A stretch of 49,363 nt of DNA from Oscillospiraceae bacterium (GTDB lineage: Bacteria; Bacillota; Clostridia; Oscillospirales; Ruminococcaceae), in the NCBI GenBank assembly GCA_017399625.1, contig JAFQBT010000139.1:1-49363 (forward strand). The letters are read 5' to 3'. Made by a program: the position numbers and the translations under genes. Of the stretch, positions 34,089-42,868 are shown one piece after another (within the stretch, counting starts at the first letter, position 1; the number at the start of each line of letters is the position of its first letter). The notes beneath the pieces were generated by a model, which had not been told where the DNA came from, searched no databases, and saw only the letters and a program-made list of their open reading frames with translations.

Positions 34089-35573
34089 ATGTTAAAAAGA
34101 AGAACAGCGGCATATTGCGTTCTCCTTGCAATGTTCATTATTGCGGGCGCGGTTTTCGGTTCTGTCGGAAAGGCGCAGGCAAGATATAACAGCATGATTT
34201 TCTTCAGCACCGTTGTTGAAGCGGAAAAAACCGAAATTTCAAGCGATATTCTTGCAAAGGAAAACGAAGCGGGAGTTATCCTGATGCTCGGGGATGTTCC
34301 GGAGGCAAAAACTTTTGAATTTTCCCTTTCCGCTTCCGGCGGAACCGCGGAGGAAACAATAAGCTGGGAATATCCGAAGGATTACGTTGTAATCTATGCA
34401 AAGCTGAGCCAGAAGACCGCTGCTCCGGAAACGGAAACTGCGGAAGCGGCAGAGGCGGCAGAAGCTGAGGAAACCGTAACGGATATAGATTCCGGCGATA
34501 AGATAAAAATCGCCGAAGGAACCGAAACAAAAGTTATAATGGAAGTTGTTCCGATCGAAAATGCGGTCACAACAAAAGCGGAGGAAATCATTGTTAATGT
34601 GGGCGGACTTTCCGGAACAGTAATCTTCGAAATTCCGCCGGATGAAGAGGAAAACGTTTCCGGCGGGGAATCGGATAAGGTCCAGACCGGAACAGGAGAA
34701 ACGGAATCCGGCGAGGGCGAAACCGGCGGTTCCGTCGGCGGAACATCGGGAACGGTTGAAGCTCCGGCGGGGAAAATCGATATTCTCCCGAATTTCGAAC
34801 CGGATGGAATGCTTCCGATGAAAGTCGATATTCCGGTCGGCGCCCATTACGTCAGAATCGGAACTTATGAAGGCGAAAAACTTGCTCCGCTTCCGGCTGG
34901 AACAAGAATAAGCCTTAACGAGGGAAAAGATTTCTATATCATTCCGGAAAACGCTGTTCCGGAATTTCCGATATCAAGCATAACCTGTTCGGAGAATAAA
35001 TATTCGATTCTTCTGGATTTCGGAAGGGCGGAAATAACTCCCGCCGAAGCGCTTGCCTTTGGGGTCGAAGCTTTTTCCGAAAGCGGAAAAATCGCGGTTT
35101 TGAAGGGCGAATCCCTTCCGGATATTTCCGGAGCGGGAATTTCGAAAATTGAAACCGGGGTCGAAGAACTCGAAATCGGCGAAGGAGAAGAGGAAATAAT
35201 TCCGGAGGAACCGGAATATTACGTTCTTTCCGAAGGCGGAACGATTCGGATTTCGTTCCCGGAGGAATGGAGGAATTTCGCGAAAAGCGGATATTCGATC
35301 CAGATGCTCAGAACCGCGGAAAACGAAACAGTCGGTTACAGCAACGTTGACATCCTTGTCAACAGCCTCTGGGCCGAATATGCCGAAGAGGAAGGAAACG
35401 CGGATCTCCTCATAAAGGTCGGCGAAATTCTTCCGCCGGCGGGAAAATACCAGGCGATTTTGCAATGGGAATTCAATGGAATTTGTTTTTATAAAAAGCA
35501 GATCACATTTTTTATAAATTATTCCACCGACATTTATTCAACTTTTGAGAGTCAGGGGGTTGCCGGAAAATGA
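34089..35573 (+). CDS. SipW-type exported protein with repetitive acidic linker
   Basis: A 494-residue protein. The signal helix ends GKAQARYNSM, similar to the protein at 33457. The beta-rich N-terminal domain (about 35-110) is followed by an Ala/Glu run (TAEAAEAAEAEE, about 115-130), a second beta segment and a Gly/Ser/Glu/Thr-rich linker (about 200-235). Further beta domains extend to the C-terminus, with RISLNEGKDFYIIPENAVP and GTIRISFPEEWRNF. No anchor is seen. The stop overlaps the start of the 1489-residue gene (ATGA), so the two products are probably made in fixed ratio. I do not recognise the domains beyond the general beta-sandwich pattern. Confidence 0.68.
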   Translation: MLKRRTAAYCVLLAMFIIAGAVFGSVGKAQARYNSMIFFSTVVEAEKTEISSDILAKENEAGVILMLGDVPEAKTFEFSLSASGGTAEETISWEYPKDYVVIYAKLSQKTAAPETETAEAAEAAEAEETVTDIDSGDKIKIAEGTETKVIMEVVPIENAVTTKAEEIIVNVGGLSGTVIFEIPPDEEENVSGGESDKVQTGTGETESGEGETGGSVGGTSGTVEAPAGKIDILPNFEPDGMLPMKVDIPVGAHYVRIGTYEGEKLAPLPAGTRISLNEGKDFYIIPENAVPEFPISSITCSENKYSILLDFGRAEITPAEALAFGVEAFSESGKIAVLKGESLPDISGAGISKIETGVEELEIGEGEEEIIPEEPEYYVLSEGGTIRISFPEEWRNFAKSGYSIQMLRTAENETVGYSNVDILVNSLWAEYAEEEGNADLLIKVGEILPPAGKYQAILQWEFNGICFYKKQITFFINYSTDIYSTFESQGVAGK

Positions 35574-38500
35574 CAGAAACACAAAAACGGATTGAGGCAT
35601 ACCAGAAAGTCTTGCCGGATATTAAAGAAAAGGTAGCGGCGGTAGCAATGCTTCTTGCGCTGTCGGTCATCATGCTGACATCCGCATCGTTTGCATGGCT
35701 TACCATTTCGCGCGCGCCGGAGGTTACAAGCGTTGCAACAAACGTTGCGGCGAACGGTAACCTGGAGATTGCTTTGGTAAGCAGCGACGAAGACGGAAAT
35801 GCAATTGTTCCGGATGAATCCAATATTGGAGATTCTTTTGAAACAAACGGACAGGATGTTACTGCCGCCAACCTTACCTGGGGTAACCTTGTTAACCTTA
35901 AAGACCCAAGCTACGGTCTTGACAATTTTGTTTTGAGACCGGCAAAACTTGAAACCGCAAACCTTGATGAAAAACCCCTTTATTCCGTAGGATACGGACA
36001 GGACGGACGAATTGACGGATATCTCGAAAATTTCGGTTATACATCCTGGGTAAAACCGGAAGGACTTTCTGGATATTTCGAAGTTTCGAATAAACTTGGT
36101 GTAAGAGCAATTTCTTCGACCGAGGTTTCCGCACCCGAAGGCGCCGCAGGTATATATTATGCTATGGTTCAAACCGCAAAAGGAAAAAATACAGAAGCTG
36201 CAAATAACTATGTTGCTTTGAAAAATAAAGATGGCTACATGGATTCGCTTGCGGCTATGATGGGTTATTATATGACAGCAAAATTTGCGGTCGGCGAAGG
36301 TGCGCTGCCTCACCTTGTAAACCCGACTGTTGATATTGCCCATGTAATAAAACTTGAAGCGATGTATGCCGATTTTCTTCTTTGCTATGAAAAAGAAGCT
36401 GAGGCAATGGCCGACCTTGCAAACGCATACCGTTATCTGGTCGGTACACAGAATGAATATACGACAGAGATGATGCTCAGCCTTGATACAAAAGCAATGC
36501 TGCAGCAGGACGGTGTCCCGATTCAGGGATGGGAACAGTTTGTTAAAGACTATAACACAATTTATTCCGACCACGAAAAGCTTTTGGAAATTTCAAAATC
36601 CGGTACAAATCTTCAATGGAAAGAAACAGGACTAAATGACATTGTTAATCACCTTGTAAACGTAGGTCAATGTACCATTGCAGGACAAAAAGTTGATACC
36701 ATGGGTGTCAGTAGTGCTATGAAATTAATGTTTGGTACTCAGGAAGCGAGAATCACAAACGGAATTCTTGTTCGTTATGAACAGCGTACCGGCGGATACC
36801 TTGAGGTGAAAGGACTTAAAGTTTCTGCAACCGCATACAGAGAAGAAGTTGGTGAACAGAGCGCAACGATTACGGTAAACATTAAAACCACTGCGGACAG
36901 AAACTACAACGAGTTTACAAACGATGTTGCAGCAGTTGAAGAGGAGAACGACGGTAAGTTCCAGGGAGCTGCGGTTGGTAAAGCGCAGGATACTTATGCG
37001 CTTGCAGTTGACCTTTGGGTAAGGACAAACAGTTATAACAGCATTCTTACTCTTGCAGGAAATCTTTTGACAGAGACAAGAGAAGAAGAAGCGGTTGGAA
37101 AAGACGGAGAAGGAAACCCTGTTGACGTTTATGTTGTAACGGGTAAAGATACCGAAGGAAACGAAACGACATTTGATGTTTACTACGGAACGAAAACAGT
37201 TGAAAACGAAGACGGAACCACTTCGCAGGAAGAGGCACTTTTCTTTGAGGGAACAAATACGGAGTTCATCATGGAAGAGGGCGAAACTATTCGCAGAAAG
37301 ATGAATGTTATCACAACAGTACTTGGATATGAGGGTGAAAACCGAGTATGGGGTGAAAACGAAAGTCTTCCGACCGGTTCCACAACCCAAGGTTCCGGCA
37401 GCTGTTATGTATTTTATGCGGATAACCCGGAAGACCAGGTTCAGAGTCTTCAGATTCTTGATAACCTCAGAGTTGCTTTTATTGATGAATACGGAAGCCT
37501 TCTTGCAACAGCGGAAATGGGCACCGAAAACATTTTTGAGGAAAACGGACGAGTTACAGTTCCGCTTGTTCTCAAAAGCAGCGATGTAAGCTATACCGAT
37601 ATCAACAACAACACAATTTACGGAATAACAACTCTTGAACAAAACAGGGCAACAAGAATTACAGCAATTGTTTATCTTGACGGCGGTACCCTTACCAATG
37701 ATATGGTTCTTGCTTCGGCAGGTATTCAGGGACAGCTTAATATTCAATTTGGAAGCAGTACTTTGCTTGAACCGATTTCTAACGAAAAACTTGAACAGCA
37801 ATACCGCATTGTAACAGCAAGAATTGAAGGACAGTCCAACTTTGAATACGGCAACGGCGATGCCACAGTTAAGGTTGTTGCTGAAATTGAGGGCGACGGC
37901 GCGGCACCTGAAACGGTAACAGGCTTCTTCATCAGAAAGATCGGTTCAACCCAAGGTTCCAAAGAAGAAACCATGATTTTCAGCGATGCAAACAAAGACG
38001 GAAAATGGGAGGCAACCTATACTTTCACGGCTCCCGGTAACTATATTTTAAGATCCATTGAACTTGACGGACAGGAATATGAACTTGAGGATAAACCGGA
38101 AGCAACAGTTGAAGGTTTTGCTCTTCAGAGTCTTACCTATGTAGGTGAAGACGACTTTAATGATATCGAAGTAATGACCGCAGACAGATATTATTCGGCA
38201 AAAATGTCCCTTAAATTTGTTACCGAAGATGTAAGCAAAATGCCGGGATCTGTTCAGGGAAGATTCAACTATGATGGCGGTACTTTAAACGTTGATTTTG
38301 CTTATGATTCAAGCACTCAGCTTTGGGAAGGAACTGCGGTGTTCCGTTCTTCTGCAGAATATACGATGAAATATCTTGTTCTTGACGGAGAACACACTGA
38401 ACTTGCGGAATCTTTTTGGAAAACTGCGGATATCAAAGTTGGTATGAAAGCAATTGTTTACACAACCAGCCCCCACGAATTCCTTTACGAAGGAACTTCC

Positions 38501-40039
38501 ATGCCGCTTAATCAGCAGTTCCTCGGAATGAAAGTAAAGGTTGTTGATGACGCAGGAAACGAGATAGAAAATCTTCCCAACGCAAAACTTATTTATGCGC
38601 AAAGGGGTAATATCCGGGAAACAATGGATACGGACCTTGAATGGAACGCACCTTATTATGAGGGTGAACTTGCAACAGATGGTCCCGGTATCTGGCAGTT
38701 CATGAGTGTTCAGATTGCGGGAAACGATATTACAGTTGCGACTGAATCTCCGGTGTTTGAAATTATGTCCCCGAACCCGCCTGAATATTATGGACAGAAC
38801 ACGATTCCAGTACAGTGGGCTCCGGGAAACAACGCAACAATGAACATAACGCTTACCGATGCGGGTACAAGAGTTAAAGCGGTTATTACAAGCACAGGCG
38901 GAACAAGTGAAACTGTTGTGGGCAGCATTGCGGAATCGTCAACTTTTGAGGACGGAACGGCCTGGACGAGATTTAACTTTGTAATTCCGAACGAGAGCAA
39001 CGGACGTCAGGACGGAACTTGGAAACTTGAGCGGCTTGAAGTAAGCGGCGCGTTCTCCGAAGACGGCGTTCAATATACGGAAGAAGCTCCTCTTATTTTC
39101 GATGAAAATGATTTTGAGACAGAAATCAAAGCACAGGTTGTTACAAGGATTACCGTAAACTTTAGTCAAGGCGGCGGTCTTAATGAACTTGGCGGTACTT
39201 CCAGCGGAGGAAATGTAAATGCAACAAGCGCATTTATGACGACCCACAACGTACCTGGAATTGAAGTTAAAATAAGCGACCAGAACAATGTTGCGATAAT
39301 TAAGGATGTTGTTCTTACTGTAACTCATAACGGTTCTATGAGGGAATACGGTGGATATACCAATACAAATACAAGCCTTGGACAAATCAAAGAAACTTAT
39401 AACCTTACGGGAACCGACGGAACTTTTGCTCCGAGCCCTTCACCTCAGCTTACTTACGCAGGAAAATATTCGACTGATATAGCATTTACTGCAGTAATCG
39501 GCGGCGTGGAATATGAACTTAACAATGGTTCTGCGGGCGTTAATGTAACGGGTATTCCGAGTTATCAAATTTATTCCATTACTCCGAGCGTTCAAATTAC
39601 AGAGGCTAAATCCGGAAGTACAAGCTCTTCTACAGCGGCTGCAACAGGCTATTCAACAACCGTATATTTTGTTGAGTCAAAGAATACTACTTGTGGTATT
39701 ACGACGACAAACTATACTTCGCCTTATGTTAAAATTGCCATTGCCGGTTATGGAAGTGCATCCGACGCGACTTTGACCTTTGTTGAAAGTAATAACGGAA
39801 CTGTACGTCTCTATACAACCGGAGGTTCGGGTAATAGTAATAGCGGAGCAACATCAAGTTTCATTTGGACCGCAGAGGGAATTTGCATGAGATATGTCGG
39901 CGATTACGGATATCGAAGCGGCGGTAGTGACAGTAAGACAGCGGCAGGAACTTTGAAAGCAACCAAGCTTGTTCTTACCTATGGCGGCCATTCTTTCGAA
40001 GTTGATATTCCCGATATCACTATCAGCAACCCGGAATAA
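35570..40039 (+). CDS. Large SipW-dependent exported protein with Ig-like tandem domains
   Basis: A 1489-residue protein. The signal ends SASFAWLTISRAPEVTS. Residues to about 740 form a second version of the protein at 20619: NVAANGNLEIAL, ANLTWGNLVNLKDPSYGLD, and VYLDGGTLTN...LNIQFGSSTLLEP (about 697-730). The rest (about 745-1489) is an extension of several Ig-like beta repeats, with patterns such as WEATYTFTAPGNYILRSIEL then LDGQEYEL, and WTRFNFVIPN then TWKLERLEV. The end is Ser/Thr/Gly-rich and has no anchor. This is the layout of a fibre protein with a shared assembly module and a long distal arm. It overlaps the previous gene by 4 nt and is followed by a GC-rich stem-loop. Confidence 0.75.
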   Translation: MTETQKRIEAYQKVLPDIKEKVAAVAMLLALSVIMLTSASFAWLTISRAPEVTSVATNVAANGNLEIALVSSDEDGNAIVPDESNIGDSFETNGQDVTAANLTWGNLVNLKDPSYGLDNFVLRPAKLETANLDEKPLYSVGYGQDGRIDGYLENFGYTSWVKPEGLSGYFEVSNKLGVRAISSTEVSAPEGAAGIYYAMVQTAKGKNTEAANNYVALKNKDGYMDSLAAMMGYYMTAKFAVGEGALPHLVNPTVDIAHVIKLEAMYADFLLCYEKEAEAMADLANAYRYLVGTQNEYTTEMMLSLDTKAMLQQDGVPIQGWEQFVKDYNTIYSDHEKLLEISKSGTNLQWKETGLNDIVNHLVNVGQCTIAGQKVDTMGVSSAMKLMFGTQEARITNGILVRYEQRTGGYLEVKGLKVSATAYREEVGEQSATITVNIKTTADRNYNEFTNDVAAVEEENDGKFQGAAVGKAQDTYALAVDLWVRTNSYNSILTLAGNLLTETREEEAVGKDGEGNPVDVYVVTGKDTEGNETTFDVYYGTKTVENEDGTTSQEEALFFEGTNTEFIMEEGETIRRKMNVITTVLGYEGENRVWGENESLPTGSTTQGSGSCYVFYADNPEDQVQSLQILDNLRVAFIDEYGSLLATAEMGTENIFEENGRVTVPLVLKSSDVSYTDINNNTIYGITTLEQNRATRITAIVYLDGGTLTNDMVLASAGIQGQLNIQFGSSTLLEPISNEKLEQQYRIVTARIEGQSNFEYGNGDATVKVVAEIEGDGAAPETVTGFFIRKIGSTQGSKEETMIFSDANKDGKWEATYTFTAPGNYILRSIELDGQEYELEDKPEATVEGFALQSLTYVGEDDFNDIEVMTADRYYSAKMSLKFVTEDVSKMPGSVQGRFNYDGGTLNVDFAYDSSTQLWEGTAVFRSSAEYTMKYLVLDGEHTELAESFWKTADIKVGMKAIVYTTSPHEFLYEGTSMPLNQQFLGMKVKVVDDAGNEIENLPNAKLIYAQRGNIRETMDTDLEWNAPYYEGELATDGPGIWQFMSVQIAGNDITVATESPVFEIMSPNPPEYYGQNTIPVQWAPGNNATMNITLTDAGTRVKAVITSTGGTSETVVGSIAESSTFEDGTAWTRFNFVIPNESNGRQDGTWKLERLEVSGAFSEDGVQYTEEAPLIFDENDFETEIKAQVVTRITVNFSQGGGLNELGGTSSGGNVNATSAFMTTHNVPGIEVKISDQNNVAIIKDVVLTVTHNGSMREYGGYTNTNTSLGQIKETYNLTGTDGTFAPSPSPQLTYAGKYSTDIAFTAVIGGVEYELNNGSAGVNVTGIPSYQIYSITPSVQITEAKSGSTSSSTAAATGYSTTVYFVESKNTTCGITTTNYTSPYVKIAIAGYGSASDATLTFVESNNGTVRLYTTGGSGNSNSGATSSFIWTAEGICMRYVGDYGYRSGGSDSKTAAGTLKATKLVLTYGGHSFEVDIPDITISNPE

Positions 40040-40051
40040 TATGAATTGAGA

Positions 40052-40075
40052 CCGGTCCCCGAAACCGGGGACCGG
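40052..40075 (+). promoter_or_regulatory. GC-rich stem-loop after the 1489-residue protein gene, no U-tract
   Basis: CCGGTCCCC (40052-40060) pairs perfectly with GGGGACCGG (40067-40075), loop GAAACC. It is followed by CAAAGCC and a GGAGGTGA ribosome-binding site, so read-through is likely. It is similar in type to the hairpins at 13220 and 23012. Confidence 0.6.
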
Positions 40076-40099
40076 CAAAGCCATGGAGGTGAGATTTTT

Positions 40100-40798
40100 A
40101 TGAACCTGAAAACAATATTGGTGCTTTCCATGGGAACTGGCGTGATGCTTGTTTTGATAGCGATTCTTATGAAACGCTATGGCATAAAACTTTGGAAAAG
40201 TGTTCCGGTTTCGGTTTTGCTGACCGTTACTGGAACGATAGGAACATATATCTGGTTTTTTATTGAAGCTTCATGGTTTGGCGGGCGTTCATATTACGGA
40301 GCGGTATTTATTGTTCCGATTGCGTTCAGATATGTTGCAAAAATGATGAAGATTCCTTACGGCGAACTTATGGATTTCTGCGCGCCGGCGGAATGTATTA
40401 TGCTTGCAATTATGAAATATCAATGTTTTGTGGACGGATGCTGCGGAGGAAGAGTTCTCCGCACATTGGAGGACGGAAGCACGGTTTTGTTCCCAAGCCA
40501 GATAGCGGAACTTATCAATGCTTTTGTGCTGATGATCGTTTTGATGACAATGGGGATTTTAAAAAAACAGCACGGGAAAATTTATGCGTGGTATCTGATT
40601 CTTTACGGAGTAACACGTTTTGTTCTTAATTATTTCCGAGCAGACACAACACCATTTTTGATGGGACTTCCTGCCGGAAATTTCTGGTCAGTTGTTTCCA
40701 TTGCAATCGGATTTTTGTGGATAAAGGATTATGCAGTTAAACTTGTTAAAAAAGAAGAACTGAAGCAGGATTTGATATCTGAGGAAATCGAGCTTTGA
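40100..40798 (+). CDS. Lgt-like polytopic membrane protein
   Basis: A 232-residue protein with about six or seven membrane helices. It resembles the prolipoprotein diacylglyceryl transferase (Lgt) family: QCFVDGCCGGR sits where Lgt-like proteins have the GRxGxFxxGCCxG motif, and FPSQIAELI matches the HPTQLYE region. The Arg of the usual GR pair is replaced (MKYQCF), so classical activity is doubtful. ATG 40100 follows GGAGGTGA (40085-40092); the in-frame ATG at 40046 would span the stem-loop. None of its neighbours shows a clear lipobox, so a normal lipoprotein role in this cluster is unsupported. It lies between the largest exported subunit and the LRR protein. Confidence 0.75.
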   Translation: MNLKTILVLSMGTGVMLVLIAILMKRYGIKLWKSVPVSVLLTVTGTIGTYIWFFIEASWFGGRSYYGAVFIVPIAFRYVAKMMKIPYGELMDFCAPAECIMLAIMKYQCFVDGCCGGRVLRTLEDGSTVLFPSQIAELINAFVLMIVLMTMGILKKQHGKIYAWYLILYGVTRFVLNYFRADTTPFLMGLPAGNFWSVVSIAIGFLWIKDYAVKLVKKEELKQDLISEEIEL

Positions 40799-40814
40799 AA
40801 AAGGAGATTCCGCT

Positions 40815-42656
40815 ATGTTAAACATTTTAAAAACTGAATATGTTTCGCGGGTTCTGGCGGTGCTTCTTTCGGCGACGCTTTGTTTTGGTTTTTCGCCATT
40901 TGTTTTTGCCATGGAAGGAGAAACCGAAACAGAAATTATTGAAGATGATACAACCGAAAATCCTACAGAAGAACCGATAATTGAAGAAGAAAAACCGAAG
41001 GTTACAAACGGAACCTGCGGAACAAATCTTTCCTGGGAATTTTCCGCAGGAACACTTACAATTTCCGGTTCCGGAGAGATGAACAACTATTCGGATGAAA
41101 AATCTGTTCCGTGGTACGGGATTCGCAACGAAATTTTGAAATTATCTCTTCCGGAAGGACTTACTTCTGTTGGGAAAGCGGCTTTTTACGGCTGCAAAAA
41201 CATTGTTTCCGTTAAAATCCCAAATTCTGTAACAAAAATAGGAGACTATGCTTTTTCAAACTGCAGGGGGATGACAATGCTTGGTTTTGGAAGCAGAGTT
41301 GAAACTATTGGCGACAGCGCTTTTTCTGATTGTTACAGCATAAGTTCGATTCGCCTTCCGGATTCCCTTCGAAAAATCGGGAAAAAGGCATTTTACAGAT
41401 GCGAATCAATTACAACAATTACCGTTCCTGCCAATGTCACAGAAATTGGTATGAAAACTTTTGCTTACTGCAAAAACCTTGTAAGCGCAAATATTCAGGC
41501 GAAAATCACAGTTGTTCCGGAATTAATGTTCTATGAATGCAAAAAGCTTTCGTCGATAACTCTTCCGGATACGATTGAAGATGTGGGTGAACACAGCTTC
41601 AGAAATTGCGACAGCCTTGCCGCTGTTTATTACAACGGAGAGAGCGTTCCGATTGATGAACTTGAAGAAGAAATCGGTGCTCCTGTAAGCGAAGGAAGTC
41701 CTTCCGGAGAAAACACCGGCGGAGTTATTTTGGACAACGGCGACGGAACAGTTACCGCAGAAAATACTACTGTAACTGAAGGCGAGGATTCTACAGTTTC
41801 GGCAACGACGGAAATAACTGTTACTACAGAAGGGGAATTCGTTGAGAGTTCTGAACCGGAAGTTTCAGTAAGTATCAGCGGCGAAAAAGGCTGGGAAGAA
41901 TCCGTTGGTGTGGTCGAAGATATTATTAGAGAGCACGGAACGGCGGACGACGGTTCGGAAAGACATATCGATATTGAAATTTTCCTCCAGGGAACGGAAA
42001 CGGTTGATGTTGGGTTCATTGAAATGATTGCCGGAAAAGATGTTACTGTAACGATTACCACCGAAAACGGTTCAGTTTGGGTGATCAACGGAAAAGATAT
42101 CAACGTCGAGGAACTTTCCGGAAATTACAGCTTTGCCTATGTTCTCGAAGCTGGTTCTGCCGAACTTTGCGAAAAGCTTGGGGCAAGCTCCTGCTTTGTG
42201 CTCCGGTTCCTTGCTCCGGCGGAAATCAATGCGGAAGTAATGATCCGTATCGGCGGAAGCTACGCAAGAAGAAATGCAACCCTTTTCCAGGATGGAAAGG
42301 AAGTCAGCAAGGTCCAGAGCGCCGTTGTTGATAACGAAGGCTATGCCCATTTCTATCTTGGTTCCGTAACGGAAAAAACGGAATATTATATCGGAATGGA
42401 TATTGCCGGAGCTTCCGAAGAAGCGATTGTTCCTCAGAACATGCTTGCTGAATACGGAAACATGGAATATATTGAACCCATCAGATACGAGATTACAGGA
42501 AGGACTTCTTCCTGGGGAATGGGTCTTGGCCAGGTCATGAGCATTCTTGCGGTTGTAATGGTTTCCGTAATCGTTGTTGTCGGCGCGGTAATGTTCTTCT
42601 GGAACAGACAGCGGCTCAAAAACGGATATGTCCCGCAAATGGACGATGATGAATAA
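40815..42656 (+). CDS. BspA-type leucine-rich-repeat surface protein with membrane anchor
   Basis: A 613-residue protein: signal peptide ending VFA, an acidic Thr/Glu linker, then a short domain with CGTNLSWEFSAGTLTISGSG and VPW that also occurs in the dockerin protein (762). About 110-290 holds BspA/LRR_5 repeats of about 23 residues (I-G-x-x-A-F-x-x-C-x-x-(L/I)-x-x-(L/I)-x-(L/I)-P). A Thr/Glu/Val-rich stretch and a beta domain follow. The C-terminal membrane helix (about 575-598) precedes WNRQRLKNGY and an acidic end, so it is membrane- rather than wall-anchored. BspA-type repeats bind host proteins or other cells in known examples. It is the last gene of the cluster; AAGGAG precedes the ATG. 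Confidence 0.85.
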   Translation: MLNILKTEYVSRVLAVLLSATLCFGFSPFVFAMEGETETEIIEDDTTENPTEEPIIEEEKPKVTNGTCGTNLSWEFSAGTLTISGSGEMNNYSDEKSVPWYGIRNEILKLSLPEGLTSVGKAAFYGCKNIVSVKIPNSVTKIGDYAFSNCRGMTMLGFGSRVETIGDSAFSDCYSISSIRLPDSLRKIGKKAFYRCESITTITVPANVTEIGMKTFAYCKNLVSANIQAKITVVPELMFYECKKLSSITLPDTIEDVGEHSFRNCDSLAAVYYNGESVPIDELEEEIGAPVSEGSPSGENTGGVILDNGDGTVTAENTTVTEGEDSTVSATTEITVTTEGEFVESSEPEVSVSISGEKGWEESVGVVEDIIREHGTADDGSERHIDIEIFLQGTETVDVGFIEMIAGKDVTVTITTENGSVWVINGKDINVEELSGNYSFAYVLEAGSAELCEKLGASSCFVLRFLAPAEINAEVMIRIGGSYARRNATLFQDGKEVSKVQSAVVDNEGYAHFYLGSVTEKTEYYIGMDIAGASEEAIVPQNMLAEYGNMEYIEPIRYEITGRTSSWGMGLGQVMSILAVVMVSVIVVVGAVMFFWNRQRLKNGYVPQMDDDE

Positions 42657-42666
42657 GTGAAGATAA

Positions 42667-42696
42667 AAATCCCGGAAAAATTTTCCGGGATTTTTT
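42667..42696 (+). terminator. Rho-independent terminator ending the SipW cluster
   Basis: The palindrome AAATCCCGGAAAA / TTTTCCGGGATTT is followed by T residues, 11 nt after the LRR gene stop. It marks the end of the co-directional cluster. Confidence 0.9.
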
Positions 42697-42729
42697 GCGT
42701 AATTAATTTAATAATTTATTATATTTATA

Positions 42730-42758
42730 TTGCAATTTAATGGGAATGGTGCTAAAAT
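42730..42758 (+). promoter_or_regulatory. Sigma-A type promoter for the 2075-residue protein gene
   Basis: TTGCAA (42730-42735) and TAAAAT (42753-42758) are separated by exactly 17 bp. The expected start near 42765 leaves a leader of about 100 nt, which contains the hairpin GTGCGC/GCGCAC (42832-42846) just before the ribosome-binding site. Confidence 0.65.
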
Positions 42759-42868
42759 AACAATGAATATTTATGATGGAAAGTGGGTCTTTGTCCCTTG
42801 CGGGATTTTCCCTTTTCCAATCACAAATGAAGTGCGCTTTGCGCACGTAAATCATAGGAGGAGATATG

